DNA from: Euryarchaeota archaeon UBA89
GTDB taxonomy: Archaea; Thermoplasmatota; Poseidoniia; Poseidoniales; Thalassarchaeaceae
Direction of reading: 5' to 3'
Length of the DNA: 19,555 nucleotides
Assembly: GCA_002495525.1 (NCBI GenBank)
Contig: DAFS01000050.1
Location: 1-19,555, forward strand
A model generated the notes under the pieces. It did no database searches. It worked only from the letters and a program-made list of their open reading frames with translations, and was not told where the DNA came from. The translations under genes were made by a program, and so were the position numbers. Below, in pieces: positions 9,101 through 16,800 of this stretch. The number at the start of each line of letters is the position of its first letter. The first letter of the stretch is position 1.

Positions 9101-9398
9101 TTGGTACTTCTTAGCAGTTTTACTAAGCACACTAATTCTTATCAGTTTGACAGTTTTAGCACGAAGATCATTAAGAAAAAAGAAATTTAGTAATACAAAT
9201 TTAATTTCTCTTGAGGAGTCATTTGAAGAAATTAATGTTTTATTAAAATCATCACCATCGCCCGAATCAAAAATAGACTGGGGTGTAGTCAATAGTGATT
9301 TGCCTGAAGCAGAAGAGTTGAGGTCTTGGAAGGAAACTACACGAAGTATCCACTCTATAAATCAGGATGATGGTGAAGATACAATTGACCTCGATTGA
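3195..9398 (+). CDS. Giant secreted, membrane-anchored subtilisin-like (S8) protease
   Basis: A 2067-aa extracellular serine endopeptidase. The N-terminus has a short hydrophobic signal (residues 5-22). An I9-like propeptide region follows (about 66-140), then the S8 domain (about 170-640). All key residues are present: D191 (ADTGVDFAHPDL), H394 (NHGT), oxyanion N499 (GNGGHG) and S581 (GTSLATP). D191 and H394 are 203 residues apart, against roughly 30 in classical subtilisins. The insertion holds two Ca2+-loop-like stretches (D251-D261 and D338-D346); long Asp-His insertions are also known in pyrolysin and tripeptidyl peptidase II relatives. Downstream are a beta-sandwich region with DDDGDG, a PPC-like domain (about 1155-1265) and several Ig-like beta domains with D-x-AGN motifs. 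A transmembrane helix (about 1968-1989) is followed by RR..RKKK and a 75-aa acidic tail, so the enzyme faces outward. Probably digests environmental protein or processes neighbouring surface proteins (inference). Confidence 0.9.
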   Translation: MHQHRAVVLALLMLTSSISLLMYNDDKSTIKDENHTVNTIFDDNTFSFPSPGNPWIEESLNIRVESGVEKIRVTVITWSLAELNYWQLKNNALDKQAGVKNGEIFEVYDPTTGEIDHRTFWMSADIFHKLPSVPGVISILDAQNNPQPYDIIPFERPDSNPESVRSGEIHGANDAWERGYTGEGMVVAVADTGVDFAHPDLNGTQARVDDSRSDWSGWPMMFDHNSMYTYLVNGNAYPQSNTWYADTSNLDYDNNSDGVLDISGYNISGIPNSLSGVYHLGEHPDSTLRSKVGADVPILVIDEDISGVYETVYVDMDVDGNFTGEKAIKPGSETTGLDTNGDNLWDISGGLVYWVSDGINGVPYGQTYSIRHGYQNRIAGAGNLTLFMLDSGNHGTLCASAISAQGVIDDGRVMGMAPNATIASIGNHYSGGHSLDAWRWIAEGNDGKSDTKYDQADIGSFSFGYSSIDESGADGYSLYLDWLTRVYNDNASYSVAIGNGGHGFGTTKVPGAAHGVFSVGAFSSRSSDSWGQNAPWSNRGPNVVGRMDPDIVSVGWSATGDQPLNLRNDANSAWSTWGGTSLATPIAAGLLAVVAEAWQDTQGEYPDSQTLRDFVLSTSDDRGYEPFIQGGGWFNASRAVSTLEGDNGSWWMSPAQWNSGTFQGKHRDANINYMFPGESQVVDLDFKNHADTDVLLRFTPTLFEPLAHEVIVWNSTGNGSSNGVNDTWDGHQGDRPDLLIPLHIPESANALPEETRQIRARATIEYSAFDENMDRSTEERVFLQIYRWSDDDGDGIYVEDFDNDSMVDSDDWTESSELEEVTYWWSNGPNAEVRVGNPFEDARDGIFLGVWNHNGDLSDEPVRIEIDWTAFGSADDQWISVPPTMVVHADSNNTIQMNIEVPIDAESGLHQHGVLIESFDYQNGSASITSHRNWTLPVVTNVPWSGPFEIKPKPLDGNMSNQTLYDEEWISGATRWNWRAESGDWRFLTVDWPEEWDTGGTVILDVDWEDNPYTDIDILWLDETPHGYSTDDPDAYGDSTFSISSRSVNNHVGSGKHNWGTYTGTSREVFTVPALAGTHQMVLHTALHGVSTNDNALNISVGYVAAEADGFSQTVTDWSDGDGVDAVHVVSTVPMDIESVSSYGWTQPIYFDNETAYQDVSSDKMTSSWWHNFTLEEISELSISMDAYESADLDLFLFFDDNEDGQFSSNEEISRSWSGTSSENIELNDVENGLYAVAVHGYSVSGEVQFWIDIGMVGGDKLNITDQIELLNSEIDSIWPNGSETLAGNVPTSAHQINLAFERPDNAGIWRGEVEIILVGGITLSLPYTYNLVEIEPYVEFSTPENLTQTNELLPIEIYALDTGIGFSLDDLNWYGINNQTIIPSADSVEAIDTLFNYHNLTNIWNSGNHFAMPENISFREVWINSTIPESEQWHDYGANITDRSGLFNQSWLSVNYDITSPPLFIFGIPEITKEPYVNLVIQTEPGSNVYQDGYPISGFDEYGFVNWTVGLIPSEIGIEYALDGSSNDYYLIPEENYFSITSVDVAGNSVSSSHMVIFDNQIPELDSLYIEDQNGFSYSTTDFYSVLNITSSTFGLNMSVDVKEWCLNITKVSSVIDEGIEICNSNDKMPEILVTNLSGLENTRNTPVHINLNNVSDGDYSININLIDWAGNSASKEFELHLDRSIPIVEWMLSPSSNGELFDHRQVMNWASNELSHVYFTHNGVQIDEWQGFGSESSFTLKTKGQHEFCIIAYDSTEGQYNENILVDCQIYNLNESIYATNVVAPWNGGITTENTVSTVLYRGPNQEIWWQNDAEDERFLITPGALVVELDFILKEGINDFSIEIESLDQIDEYQLSITRDTIAPILSFEQISKRNSTLNPIKHIEGNCEPGAYVMIWSVIESYEFICDSSGLIDIKISVQDIVGTHVIQGTTTDSVNNRNSFSVEVINQNWIDWAIDDAQVQGPMLWYFLAVLLSTLILISLTVLARRSLRKKKFSNTNLISLEESFEEINVLLKSSPSPESKIDWGVVNSDLPEAEELRSWKETTRSIHSINQDDGEDTIDLD

Positions 9399-9419
9399 GC
9401 ATAACCCTCATTGCTCAAT
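9394..9419 (+). promoter_or_regulatory. Inverted repeat between protease and hbd genes
   Basis: ATTGAGCA (9394-9401) and TGCTCAAT (9412-9419) are perfect 8-bp arms around a 10-nt loop. The left arm contains the protease stop codon, and the right arm ends 16 nt before ATG 9436. It could be an RNA hairpin affecting hbd translation or transcript stability, or a regulator site; no T-run follows, so a terminator is less likely. Confidence 0.4.
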
Positions 9420-9435
9420 GTTGTTTCGTAGATGC

Positions 9436-10284
9436 ATGGCTATAGAACATATTGCAATTATTGGTGCCGGACAAATGGGTAATGGTATAGCTCAAGTTTC
9501 AGCTTGTGCCGGCTACAAAGTAACTATGATTGATATCAAAGAAGAGTTTGTCGAAAAAGGAATGTCGACAATTAGAAAATCTCTAAATAAATTAGTTTCT
9601 AAAGGTAGAATGTCTGAAAAAGATGCTGAATCGGCAATCTCTAGAATCAGTACTTCTACTGAAAACTCATCTGCATCCGATGCGGATCTAGTTGTGGAGG
9701 CAATTCCTGAAGTTCTTTCTTACAAAACTTCTCTCTTTGAACAATTAGATGATTTATGTAAACCTGAAACAATACTTGCAACTAATACATCAAGCATAAG
9801 CATAGATTCTATCGCAGCATCGACAAATAGGCCTGATAGAGTAATTGGAATGCATTTCATGAATCCTGTCCCTATCATGAAATTAGTCGAGATAATTAAC
9901 GGCAGTAAGACCTCTGGTGAAGTCAATGATGATGTAGTCAACGCTGCAGAGAAAATGGGTAAAACTGCATTATCTTGTAATGATTCACCTGGTTTTGTCT
10001 CAAATAGAATTCTTTGTCCAATGATTAATGAGGCAATTATCACATTAGAAGAGGGAGTTGCTGAACCAGAAGCAATCGATGGTATAATGAAATTAGGAAT
10101 GAACCATCCAATAGGACCACTGGCTCTTTCTGATTTGATTGGAAATGATACAGTTCTGCATATTATGAATGTCCTTCATGAAGGATTCGGAGATGATAAA
10201 TATGCACCATCTAAATTATTGATGAAAATGGTAGAAGAAGGTAAATTAGGTAGAAAGACCGGTGAAGGATTCTATAAATATTGA
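9436..10284 (+). CDS. hbd: 3-hydroxyacyl-CoA (3-hydroxybutyryl-CoA) dehydrogenase
   Basis: NAD(P)-dependent oxidation of (S)-3-hydroxyacyl-CoA to 3-ketoacyl-CoA, or the reverse, in beta-oxidation or amino acid catabolism; cytoplasmic. The 282-aa length matches stand-alone HBD enzymes. The Rossmann motif GAGQMG is at residues 10-15. The four active-site residues keep the spacing of mammalian short-chain HAD: S119 (NTSS), H140 (HFMNP), E152 (KLVE) and N190 (SNRI). The C-terminal helical domain ends with KLGRKTGEGFYKY, typical of the family. The frame is open 23 codons further upstream into the protease gene, but ATG 9436 leads directly into the conserved first strand. Gaps of 37 nt upstream and 48 nt downstream suggest co-transcription with the surface-protein genes, an odd setting for a metabolic enzyme. 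It may act after the acyl-CoA dehydrogenase encoded at 1809-3023 (inference). Confidence 0.93.
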   Translation: MAIEHIAIIGAGQMGNGIAQVSACAGYKVTMIDIKEEFVEKGMSTIRKSLNKLVSKGRMSEKDAESAISRISTSTENSSASDADLVVEAIPEVLSYKTSLFEQLDDLCKPETILATNTSSISIDSIAASTNRPDRVIGMHFMNPVPIMKLVEIINGSKTSGEVNDDVVNAAEKMGKTALSCNDSPGFVSNRILCPMINEAIITLEEGVAEPEAIDGIMKLGMNHPIGPLALSDLIGNDTVLHIMNVLHEGFGDDKYAPSKLLMKMVEEGKLGRKTGEGFYKY

Positions 10285-10332
10285 TTTTTACGTTTCGAGA
10301 GACTTCAAATCACTGTATCCCTTCCGTCACAC

Positions 10333-13300
10333 ATGGTTAGTCAAAAGAGAATCTCAATTTTAGTTTCAATATTGATGCTAAGTATGCTCGCAATGCCTGT
10401 ATTAGGTAATGATGCAGGTACTGGTGGGGATGCGGGTAATACCACGTCCACTGCAACACCATTACCAGCAACAAATGGTACATATTATGGCAATCTAACT
10501 ACATCGTCTGACACCTCGGATTATTATTTGATAAATATGTCTTCAAATACAGGAATAGCTGTCCAGATAACATATCCTTCTTCATCAGATTTTGATCTTG
10601 CTCTGTTGAATAGTGGTGGAGGATATATTGATCTTAGTACTAATACCGGAACCACAGATGATGTTACGTCTAATGGTACTTCTGTCGGTGGAAATAGCGT
10701 GTATATCTGGGTGGACCATTATTCAGGTACTGCGCAGTATACTATGCAGATTTGGATATTTTCAACAGGCTCTTCTGGTGGTGGAGGCGGAGGAGCTGGT
10801 AGTGGTAATAATGGACACGATGCAGGGACTGGTAATGACGCAGGTAATTCACGAGCCAGTGCAATGTTGATCAATGCTTCAAATATCTCATTTTGGGGTG
10901 ATGTAACATACTCTACAGATACTGATGATTACTACAAGGTCTCAATGCCAGCTTATTTTGGCGTAAGTTCATCATTAAGTTGGAATTCTACTGTGGACTT
11001 AGATCTAGAAGTTTATGATAGTTCAGGTTCTATGATTACATATAGTTGGTTTTCTAATCCGGAGACAGTCACAGTGAACAATTATGGGGGCAGTGACTTA
11101 TTTTTCAGAGTATTTGCATATGGAACAACAGGTACCGGCACTCATGATTATTTCTTATCCTTCACATTCGATAATATGACTAATGCTCCAGTAAACAATC
11201 AAGATGATGCAGGAACAGGTGGTGATGCATCTAATGATTATCTGAATCCAACAATTCTAAACATTACTTCGGTCGCAGTGAATAATACATTCTATGGTTG
11301 GGGATCTGTTGATGACGATTTGAACGACAATTACCAAACAAATGTTCCGATGGGACACGGAATAAGGGTTTTAGTTTGGTTTAATTCCAGTCAAAGTGAC
11401 TTCCAAGTAATTTTAGGTGATGATCAGGCTAGTACTATTGATTATTCAAGTGTAAATAATCCTGAATTAGTAACTTCTAATGGCTCAGGAACCTACCCTG
11501 GTATGATTGTAGAAGGAATGGATATTTTACTCCAAGTCAGAGCAACTTCTGGCAGTGGTTACTATGGTATGTCGTGGTGGTTTTTCACTCTTGATACAGA
11601 CGGAGATAGTTTCTATGATACTATTGAGGTAGACTGCGGTAGTGATCCAGAAGATAATTACAGTGTGCCGTTAGATACTGATTCAGATGGTATTTGCGAT
11701 ACATTAGATTCTGATGATGACGGAGATTATGTTGAAGATGTGAATGATACCTTCCCTCTTGACGCTTCAGAATGGGAAGATACTGACAATGATAATATCG
11801 GAAATAATGCCGATTTAGATGATGATGGCGATGGCTTCACTGATAATGATGAGATTACATGTGGCTCCGACCCTCTGGATGGTTGGAATCAGCCTTCTGA
11901 TTTTGATTCCGATGGAATCTGTGATTTGCAAGATTCTGATGACGATAATGACGGTTATGATGACGAAAATGATGCCTTCCCAATGGATGATTCAGAATGG
12001 GCTGATACAGATAATAATGGTGTAGGTGATAATTCAGATACAGATGATGATGGAGATGGATATAGCGATAATCTCGAATCTTCTTGTGATTCAGACCCAT
12101 TAAATTCATTCGACGTCCCCTCAGATTTGGATATGGATGGTACTTGTGACTTAATGGACAATGATATCGATGGAGATAATTATCCAAATGAAAATGATGC
12201 ATTCCCTACAAATAGTCAAGAATGGTTGGATACAGACAATGACGGTTTTGGTAATAATGTAGATATTGACGATGATGGTGACTCCGTTTCCGATAACTAT
12301 GATGATTTCCCTCTCGACTTTAACGAATGGGCAGATAATGACAATGATGGTCTTGGAGATAATGGAGATTTGGATGATGATAATGATGGATGGTCAGATT
12401 CTGATGAAATTTCTTGCTCTACCAATCCAATGTCGTCTCAGTCTATTCCAAGCGATTTCGATGAAGATATGGTATGTGATTTAGTAGATACAGATGACGA
12501 TGGTGATGGAGTAATAGATGAGAATGATGCCTTCCCTATGGATAATGCAGAATGGGAAGATACTGACTCTGATGGAATAGGTAACAATTTCGATGATGAC
12601 GACGATGGTGATGCATGGTTTGATATCCATGAACCAAATTGTGGCACTAATCCATTAGATGGGTCTTCTATCCCTCTTGATTTCGACGGTGATTGGGTTT
12701 GTGATCTTGTGGATGATGATGATGATAACGATGGAGTTACAGATGTAGATGACCCATTCCCTAAAAATCCAGAGGAATCGATGGATACTGACTCAGATGG
12801 AGTTGGAAATAATGCAGATAATGACGATGATAACGATGGCTGGACAGATAATTCTGAATCATTATGTTTTACAAGCTCATTATCTAGTAATTCAGTACCA
12901 GAGGATACAGATGGAGACAAAACCTGTGATGTAAACGATCCTGATATTGATGGGGATAATATCGTAAACGAACTAGATGTATTCCCGATGGATATTAGTG
13001 AATGGGAAGATCGTAATAACGATGGGAAGGGAGACAATAAATATCCACTATCTATAACTGATAAAATGTCTCTCAATCCAATACCTACTTTCTTAATTTT
13101 ATTGACAATTATTGGATTAATTGGGGGGGCTATATTAGTCTATACTAGCCAACAAAAATCTACAAAAAATAATTTGCATAAAGGGACTGATATGACATCA
13201 TACATGGAAAATGAAGGCTATTCTGAAGAAAACTTAGATTCCGAACATATCATTGATGAAATATCGGAAGAATCTAGCCCTGTGCTATTAGATTCTGATG

Positions 13301-13617
13301 ATTCAGTAGAAGAGGAAATGAAAACCGAGGATGTAGTAACCAATATTCCTCCTCCACCACCTGGTTTTGCTCCTGAAATTGATTCAATACCACCACCACC
13401 ACCTGGTTTTGCTCCTGAAATTGATTCAATACCACCACCACCACCTGGTTTTGGTCCTCCTTCGACAAAAGAAAAATCCAATGAGATAGTTTCTAGTTGG
13501 GAGAGTTTACCTCCAGGTGGAGAATATACTGAAACTGATCCTTTAAGATATGCTGGCTTAGGAATAGGCACTTGGGAAGAAAGGGATGATGAATCATGGG
13601 AAAAAATATCTGAATAA
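10333..13617 (+). CDS. Surface stalk protein A: PPC-like domains, Asp-rich Ca-binding repeats, TM, proline-rich tail
   Basis: 1094 aa; no enzymatic function recognised. A signal peptide covers residues 1-25 (basic start, hydrophobic core, ends VLG). Three PPC-like beta domains follow, each opened by a DAGTGxDA-type motif at D27, D163 and D292; a Gly-rich linker sits near 147-158. From about 425 to 903 lies an Asp/Asn-rich array resembling thrombospondin type 3 calcium-binding repeats. It has six units with a C-x19-C pair (first Cys C435, last unit C845) and one Cys-less unit in fourth place. Seven xDxFPxDxxEW-like motifs mark the units. A transmembrane helix (about 917-937) leads to a cytoplasmic acidic region and three 14-aa PPPPPGF repeats from P1006. 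Probably a rigid Ca2+-dependent cell-surface stalk with adhesive or ligand-binding tips (inference). Paralogue of the protein encoded at 13853-18817. Confidence 0.85.
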   Translation: MVSQKRISILVSILMLSMLAMPVLGNDAGTGGDAGNTTSTATPLPATNGTYYGNLTTSSDTSDYYLINMSSNTGIAVQITYPSSSDFDLALLNSGGGYIDLSTNTGTTDDVTSNGTSVGGNSVYIWVDHYSGTAQYTMQIWIFSTGSSGGGGGGAGSGNNGHDAGTGNDAGNSRASAMLINASNISFWGDVTYSTDTDDYYKVSMPAYFGVSSSLSWNSTVDLDLEVYDSSGSMITYSWFSNPETVTVNNYGGSDLFFRVFAYGTTGTGTHDYFLSFTFDNMTNAPVNNQDDAGTGGDASNDYLNPTILNITSVAVNNTFYGWGSVDDDLNDNYQTNVPMGHGIRVLVWFNSSQSDFQVILGDDQASTIDYSSVNNPELVTSNGSGTYPGMIVEGMDILLQVRATSGSGYYGMSWWFFTLDTDGDSFYDTIEVDCGSDPEDNYSVPLDTDSDGICDTLDSDDDGDYVEDVNDTFPLDASEWEDTDNDNIGNNADLDDDGDGFTDNDEITCGSDPLDGWNQPSDFDSDGICDLQDSDDDNDGYDDENDAFPMDDSEWADTDNNGVGDNSDTDDDGDGYSDNLESSCDSDPLNSFDVPSDLDMDGTCDLMDNDIDGDNYPNENDAFPTNSQEWLDTDNDGFGNNVDIDDDGDSVSDNYDDFPLDFNEWADNDNDGLGDNGDLDDDNDGWSDSDEISCSTNPMSSQSIPSDFDEDMVCDLVDTDDDGDGVIDENDAFPMDNAEWEDTDSDGIGNNFDDDDDGDAWFDIHEPNCGTNPLDGSSIPLDFDGDWVCDLVDDDDDNDGVTDVDDPFPKNPEESMDTDSDGVGNNADNDDDNDGWTDNSESLCFTSSLSSNSVPEDTDGDKTCDVNDPDIDGDNIVNELDVFPMDISEWEDRNNDGKGDNKYPLSITDKMSLNPIPTFLILLTIIGLIGGAILVYTSQQKSTKNNLHKGTDMTSYMENEGYSEENLDSEHIIDEISEESSPVLLDSDDSVEEEMKTEDVVTNIPPPPPGFAPEIDSIPPPPPGFAPEIDSIPPPPPGFGPPSTKEKSNEIVSSWESLPPGGEYTETDPLRYAGLGIGTWEERDDESWEKISE
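11596..13044 (+). repeat. Asp-rich TSP3-like repeat array, stalk protein A
   Basis: Coding repeats of about 65-70 residues with the pattern C-(G/D)SDP...P...D-DG-C-D...DDDGDG...DAFP-D...EW-DTD-DG-GDN. Six units carry the Cys pair, always 19 residues apart with Pro at the twelfth position. A short Cys-less unit (YDDFPLDFNEW, around 12300-12330) lies between the third and fourth. DxDxDG loops imply Ca2+ binding by analogy with thrombospondin type 3 repeats. Confidence 0.85.
13348..13461 (+). repeat. 42-bp coding repeat: PPPPPGF cytoplasmic tail motif, three copies
   Basis: Identical text (CTGGTTTTG...) recurs at 13361, 13403 and 13445, a period of exactly 42 nt (14 codons). The encoded unit is PPPPPGFAPEIDSI; the third copy changes to PPPPPGFGPP. 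Near-identity at the DNA level points to recent tandem expansion. It sits about 70 residues after the transmembrane helix, hence predicted to be cytoplasmic. Confidence 0.9.
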
Positions 13618-13717
13618 AGATATTAAATCTGACTTAATTACATAGCTTTTTACTGTTTGTCAAATCATCAGGAGAAGTCATGTATGTTATTTTTCACTGA
13701 ATCAGGAAATGAAGTGC

Positions 13718-13724
13718 TTTTTTT
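13718..13724 (+). terminator. Poly-T tract after stalk protein A gene
   Basis: Seven consecutive T about 100 nt after the stop at 13617, with a shorter T5 near 13648-13652. Oligo-T alone can terminate archaeal transcription. No strong hairpin was seen here. Support is modest because the region is AT-rich anyway. Confidence 0.3.
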
Positions 13725-13810
13725 CATCATTAAATTAGTGTTTATTGTCTCAATACATCCTTTTGCCAAATGTAAGGTGTATCGGTGATTTCATGAGCAT
13801 CTAACGGTAC

Positions 13811-13842
13811 AGTTATATCCTTTTCATCGTGTGATGCACGAT
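13811..13842 (+). promoter_or_regulatory. TATA-like box and dyad upstream of stalk protein B
   Basis: AGTTATAT (13811-13818) lies about 35-40 nt before ATG 13853, predicting transcription start near 13840. ATCGTG (13826-13831) and CACGAT (13837-13842) are perfect 6-bp arms around TGATG, overlapping the predicted start site. The dyad is placed where a repressor site or a leader hairpin would act. Box and dyad are seen; function is inferred. Confidence 0.4.
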
Positions 13843-13852
13843 AGTGATACCC

Positions 13853-16800
13853 ATGCAAAGCAACACCCTCCGCTCTGTTACACTTGCCTTATTGATGATT
13901 GCCTCAGTTATGGTGCCCTTCGCGGACATCCATTCTGCACCCCCCGAACTCATGGACGAAAAAGTAGCAATGGATACGCTACCGACACCTTGTGGGGGTT
14001 ACGATGCCTGCTTAGGCACCGATGCGGGAGGTTCATTTTCTACCGCCGCTAATATAACAGATTTCTTTGATTGGGATGGAACAGATGAGGCGGTTTCATT
14101 CTATGGAGAGTTAAATACGGGGACTTACGGTATTACTGCCGATGTGAATAAGGATATGTTCTCAATTTCTCCGCCCGCAGGATACGGAGTGACTGCGACT
14201 CTTCAATGGAATCATTCAGCACCTGGTAGTTTCGTCTACGCTGAATCATACGGCTTCTTACTTTCAATAGGTGGAACCGGCCATACATCATACAGTACTT
14301 ATTCAGGTGGTGCTTGGGCGTATACATATTACAGCAATTATGGGGAATTATCTATCGGAAGTGATGGTACTCAATCAGGTAATTACGGTTCTGGTTCACC
14401 AGCAGCGGATTTGGCTGGCAATCCAGTAAGCTTTTTGGTAACCTGTTACATGAATTGTAATCCATCGTATGGGATCTCATATCATGATTATCAATTAACT
14501 GTAGATGTTTATCCTGCAGATAACGGTGTAGCAGGAGACAGTCAAGTAGGATTATCAGGCGATGTAGTCGCTTATGATTCTGGCGCGACAGGCTTGGGCG
14601 GCTCTGGGAGTAATCCTGCAGGAGCGGCTTCTTCATGGACCAATACGGTTTCTGATGCTTACACTACATCCTCAGCTAGTGAAGAATTTTTAATTCAATG
14701 GACCGCGGATGCTTGGGCCAGTGAGAGTAGCTACGAAGTTTCTAGTCCGTCTGGAACTGTTTACTCGGTTTCGTCTGGATTTTCTAATTATGCTACAGGT
14801 ACATCAGGGCCTTACTCAGATACATCGGCAGGCACTTGGACCATTACTGCTCTAGATTCATTCGGTGATGGAGGAATACATCTTGCTATAGTTGAGTCAT
14901 TAGGCTCAGTTACAGGAATTCTGACTGGTGATGCATTTAATCTAGTTGATTCTGGCTCTGGAATGGTAGGGTCAACTGATACAAGTGATCTTTGGGCACT
15001 AACTATACCGGATGGATTCCAAGCTAACGTGACTCTAGAATGGGCGCAAAATGCAGATCTTGATTTATACGCTTTCTCTAATGCCGATGAAACAGGAATG
15101 CTTGCGTATTCTTGGAGTTCAACCCCTGGCGAATTTATTGACCTAGGTGGTGCAGTAACAAATACTACAGTGTATTTGAAAGTTGACTACTGGTCATGGG
15201 GTTCAACATCTAGTTGGGCTGGATACGTACTAACTGCACAACTAACGCCTGCGGTACCTCCTCCTTGCTTCACACAAGATGACGCAGGTTCTGGTGTCGA
15301 TGCGGCAGACGATGATACAAATGATCCAGATGCAAGTCCAATGGATTTGACTTCAATGGGCGCCGCAGGAACTATCCAAGGGATGCTTTGTGAGGGATAT
15401 GATGACGAAGATTGGTATGAATTTACATTACCTGCATATCACGGTCTTTGGGCTAGACTAGATTGGACTGAAGATGAAGGGACAGAGCATCTAATGTTCT
15501 ATCAGTACATGGATGTGGGATACGCTACAACATTATCTTCATCTACAAGTTCTTACTTCAATCCACATGCTGTTTCATCTAATGAATCGTACAGTTTCAC
15601 ATCTAACTTAGCTTCTGAATCGACAGTATGGCTACGTGTTGTAGTATCATCATTACCTGAGGATGTAGAACATAACTACACAATAGAGTGGTCTATCTAC
15701 AATGCATCTCTTGAACCTGTAGAAAGCGTTTACCAAAACGACGCTGGACTTGGTATAGATGCTCATGACAGCGCTTATTCTGCAACAGGAGCTACTGTAA
15801 TCCCATCCATGAACAACACGATAATAGGATATGGTCATGATAGCTGGGATATGTATGATATGTATGAAATATACATTCCTCAAAATTATGCGTTAACGGT
15901 TGACTTATCTTTCCCTGAACAGAATGATCTTGAATTATTCATAAGATACCAAAGTGCATTCGGCAGTTTATATACTGCAAGTTCATCCTATAACTACAAT
16001 CCTGAAACTGGAGCCGCTGACTACTCATACGGAGGTCAGAGCTTGTTCGTTATTGTACAAACTGATCGTGGGAGTGGAGATTATACACTTGTTATCACAA
16101 TGATTACACCTGCTAATGAGCCCGGTGCAAATCCAGATGACTGTGGAACTGGTGTCGATGCATCAGATAATCTGTACACAAACCCTGGTGGTAACACTTG
16201 GTTAAATGGAAGTACACAAATCGATGCTAATGGGGACGCAGATGACGTAGGCGGTACATGTACTGGATGGATTTCAGATATGTGGGATGAGCGAGATTAC
16301 TACAATGTCCTAGTTCCTGCAGGCAAATACCTGTCATGGAATATTACATGGTCAAGTACTGCGTCTTTTTACACATACATGTACAAGTGTCAAGTACAGA
16401 CTGCTCCTTGCAGTAGTCCAGCTAATCCTGCGTACTACGTTTCACAACCATCATCTCCATATTCTGGAACTGATATCACAAGATCACACATTTCTGGTCT
16501 TTGGGTAACACAGGGTGGATGGTTAACACTTGGAGTATACACATATAGCGCGCAAGATGTTACTTACACAATGGATTTCCAATTCCTTGATCTTTCTGAT
16601 CTTGAAGGCGGTGTACAAAATGATGGTGGTTCAGGAGTCGATGCTGGTGCAGGAGCTTCAGATGCAGTTCATCTTAACGACTATAATACTCCTACAATAT
16701 TGAATAACACAACTGGTAATTCAGTAATGAATGCTTCTGGCTGGAACCATGGTTCAGTAGATACAACTGACAGATATACGTTTGATGTGCCGGCTAACTT

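Noticed and set aside
9367..9435. Upstream extension of hbd overlapping the protease gene
   Set aside because: The extra 23 residues lie before the Rossmann strand and overlap the neighbouring gene; ATG 9436 gives the family's normal 282-aa length and active-site spacing.
11596..13044. CRISPR-like or satellite DNA repeat in the Asp-rich regions
   Set aside because: Periodicity is at the protein level (Asp/Asn/Gly codons) in one long frame; DNA units are divergent and there are no identical repeats with spacers.
12438..13076. 212-aa minus-strand open frame rich in Ser and Pro
   Set aside because: Shadow of the Asp-rich repeat array: GAT/GAC codons read backwards give Ser-type codons. The same explains the frames at 17434-17949 and 18064-18291.
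13218..13571. 117-aa minus-strand frame with KPGGGGGIESISGA repeats
   Set aside because: Antisense shadow of the PPPPPGF coding repeat; the plus-strand frame is continuous with the stalk protein.
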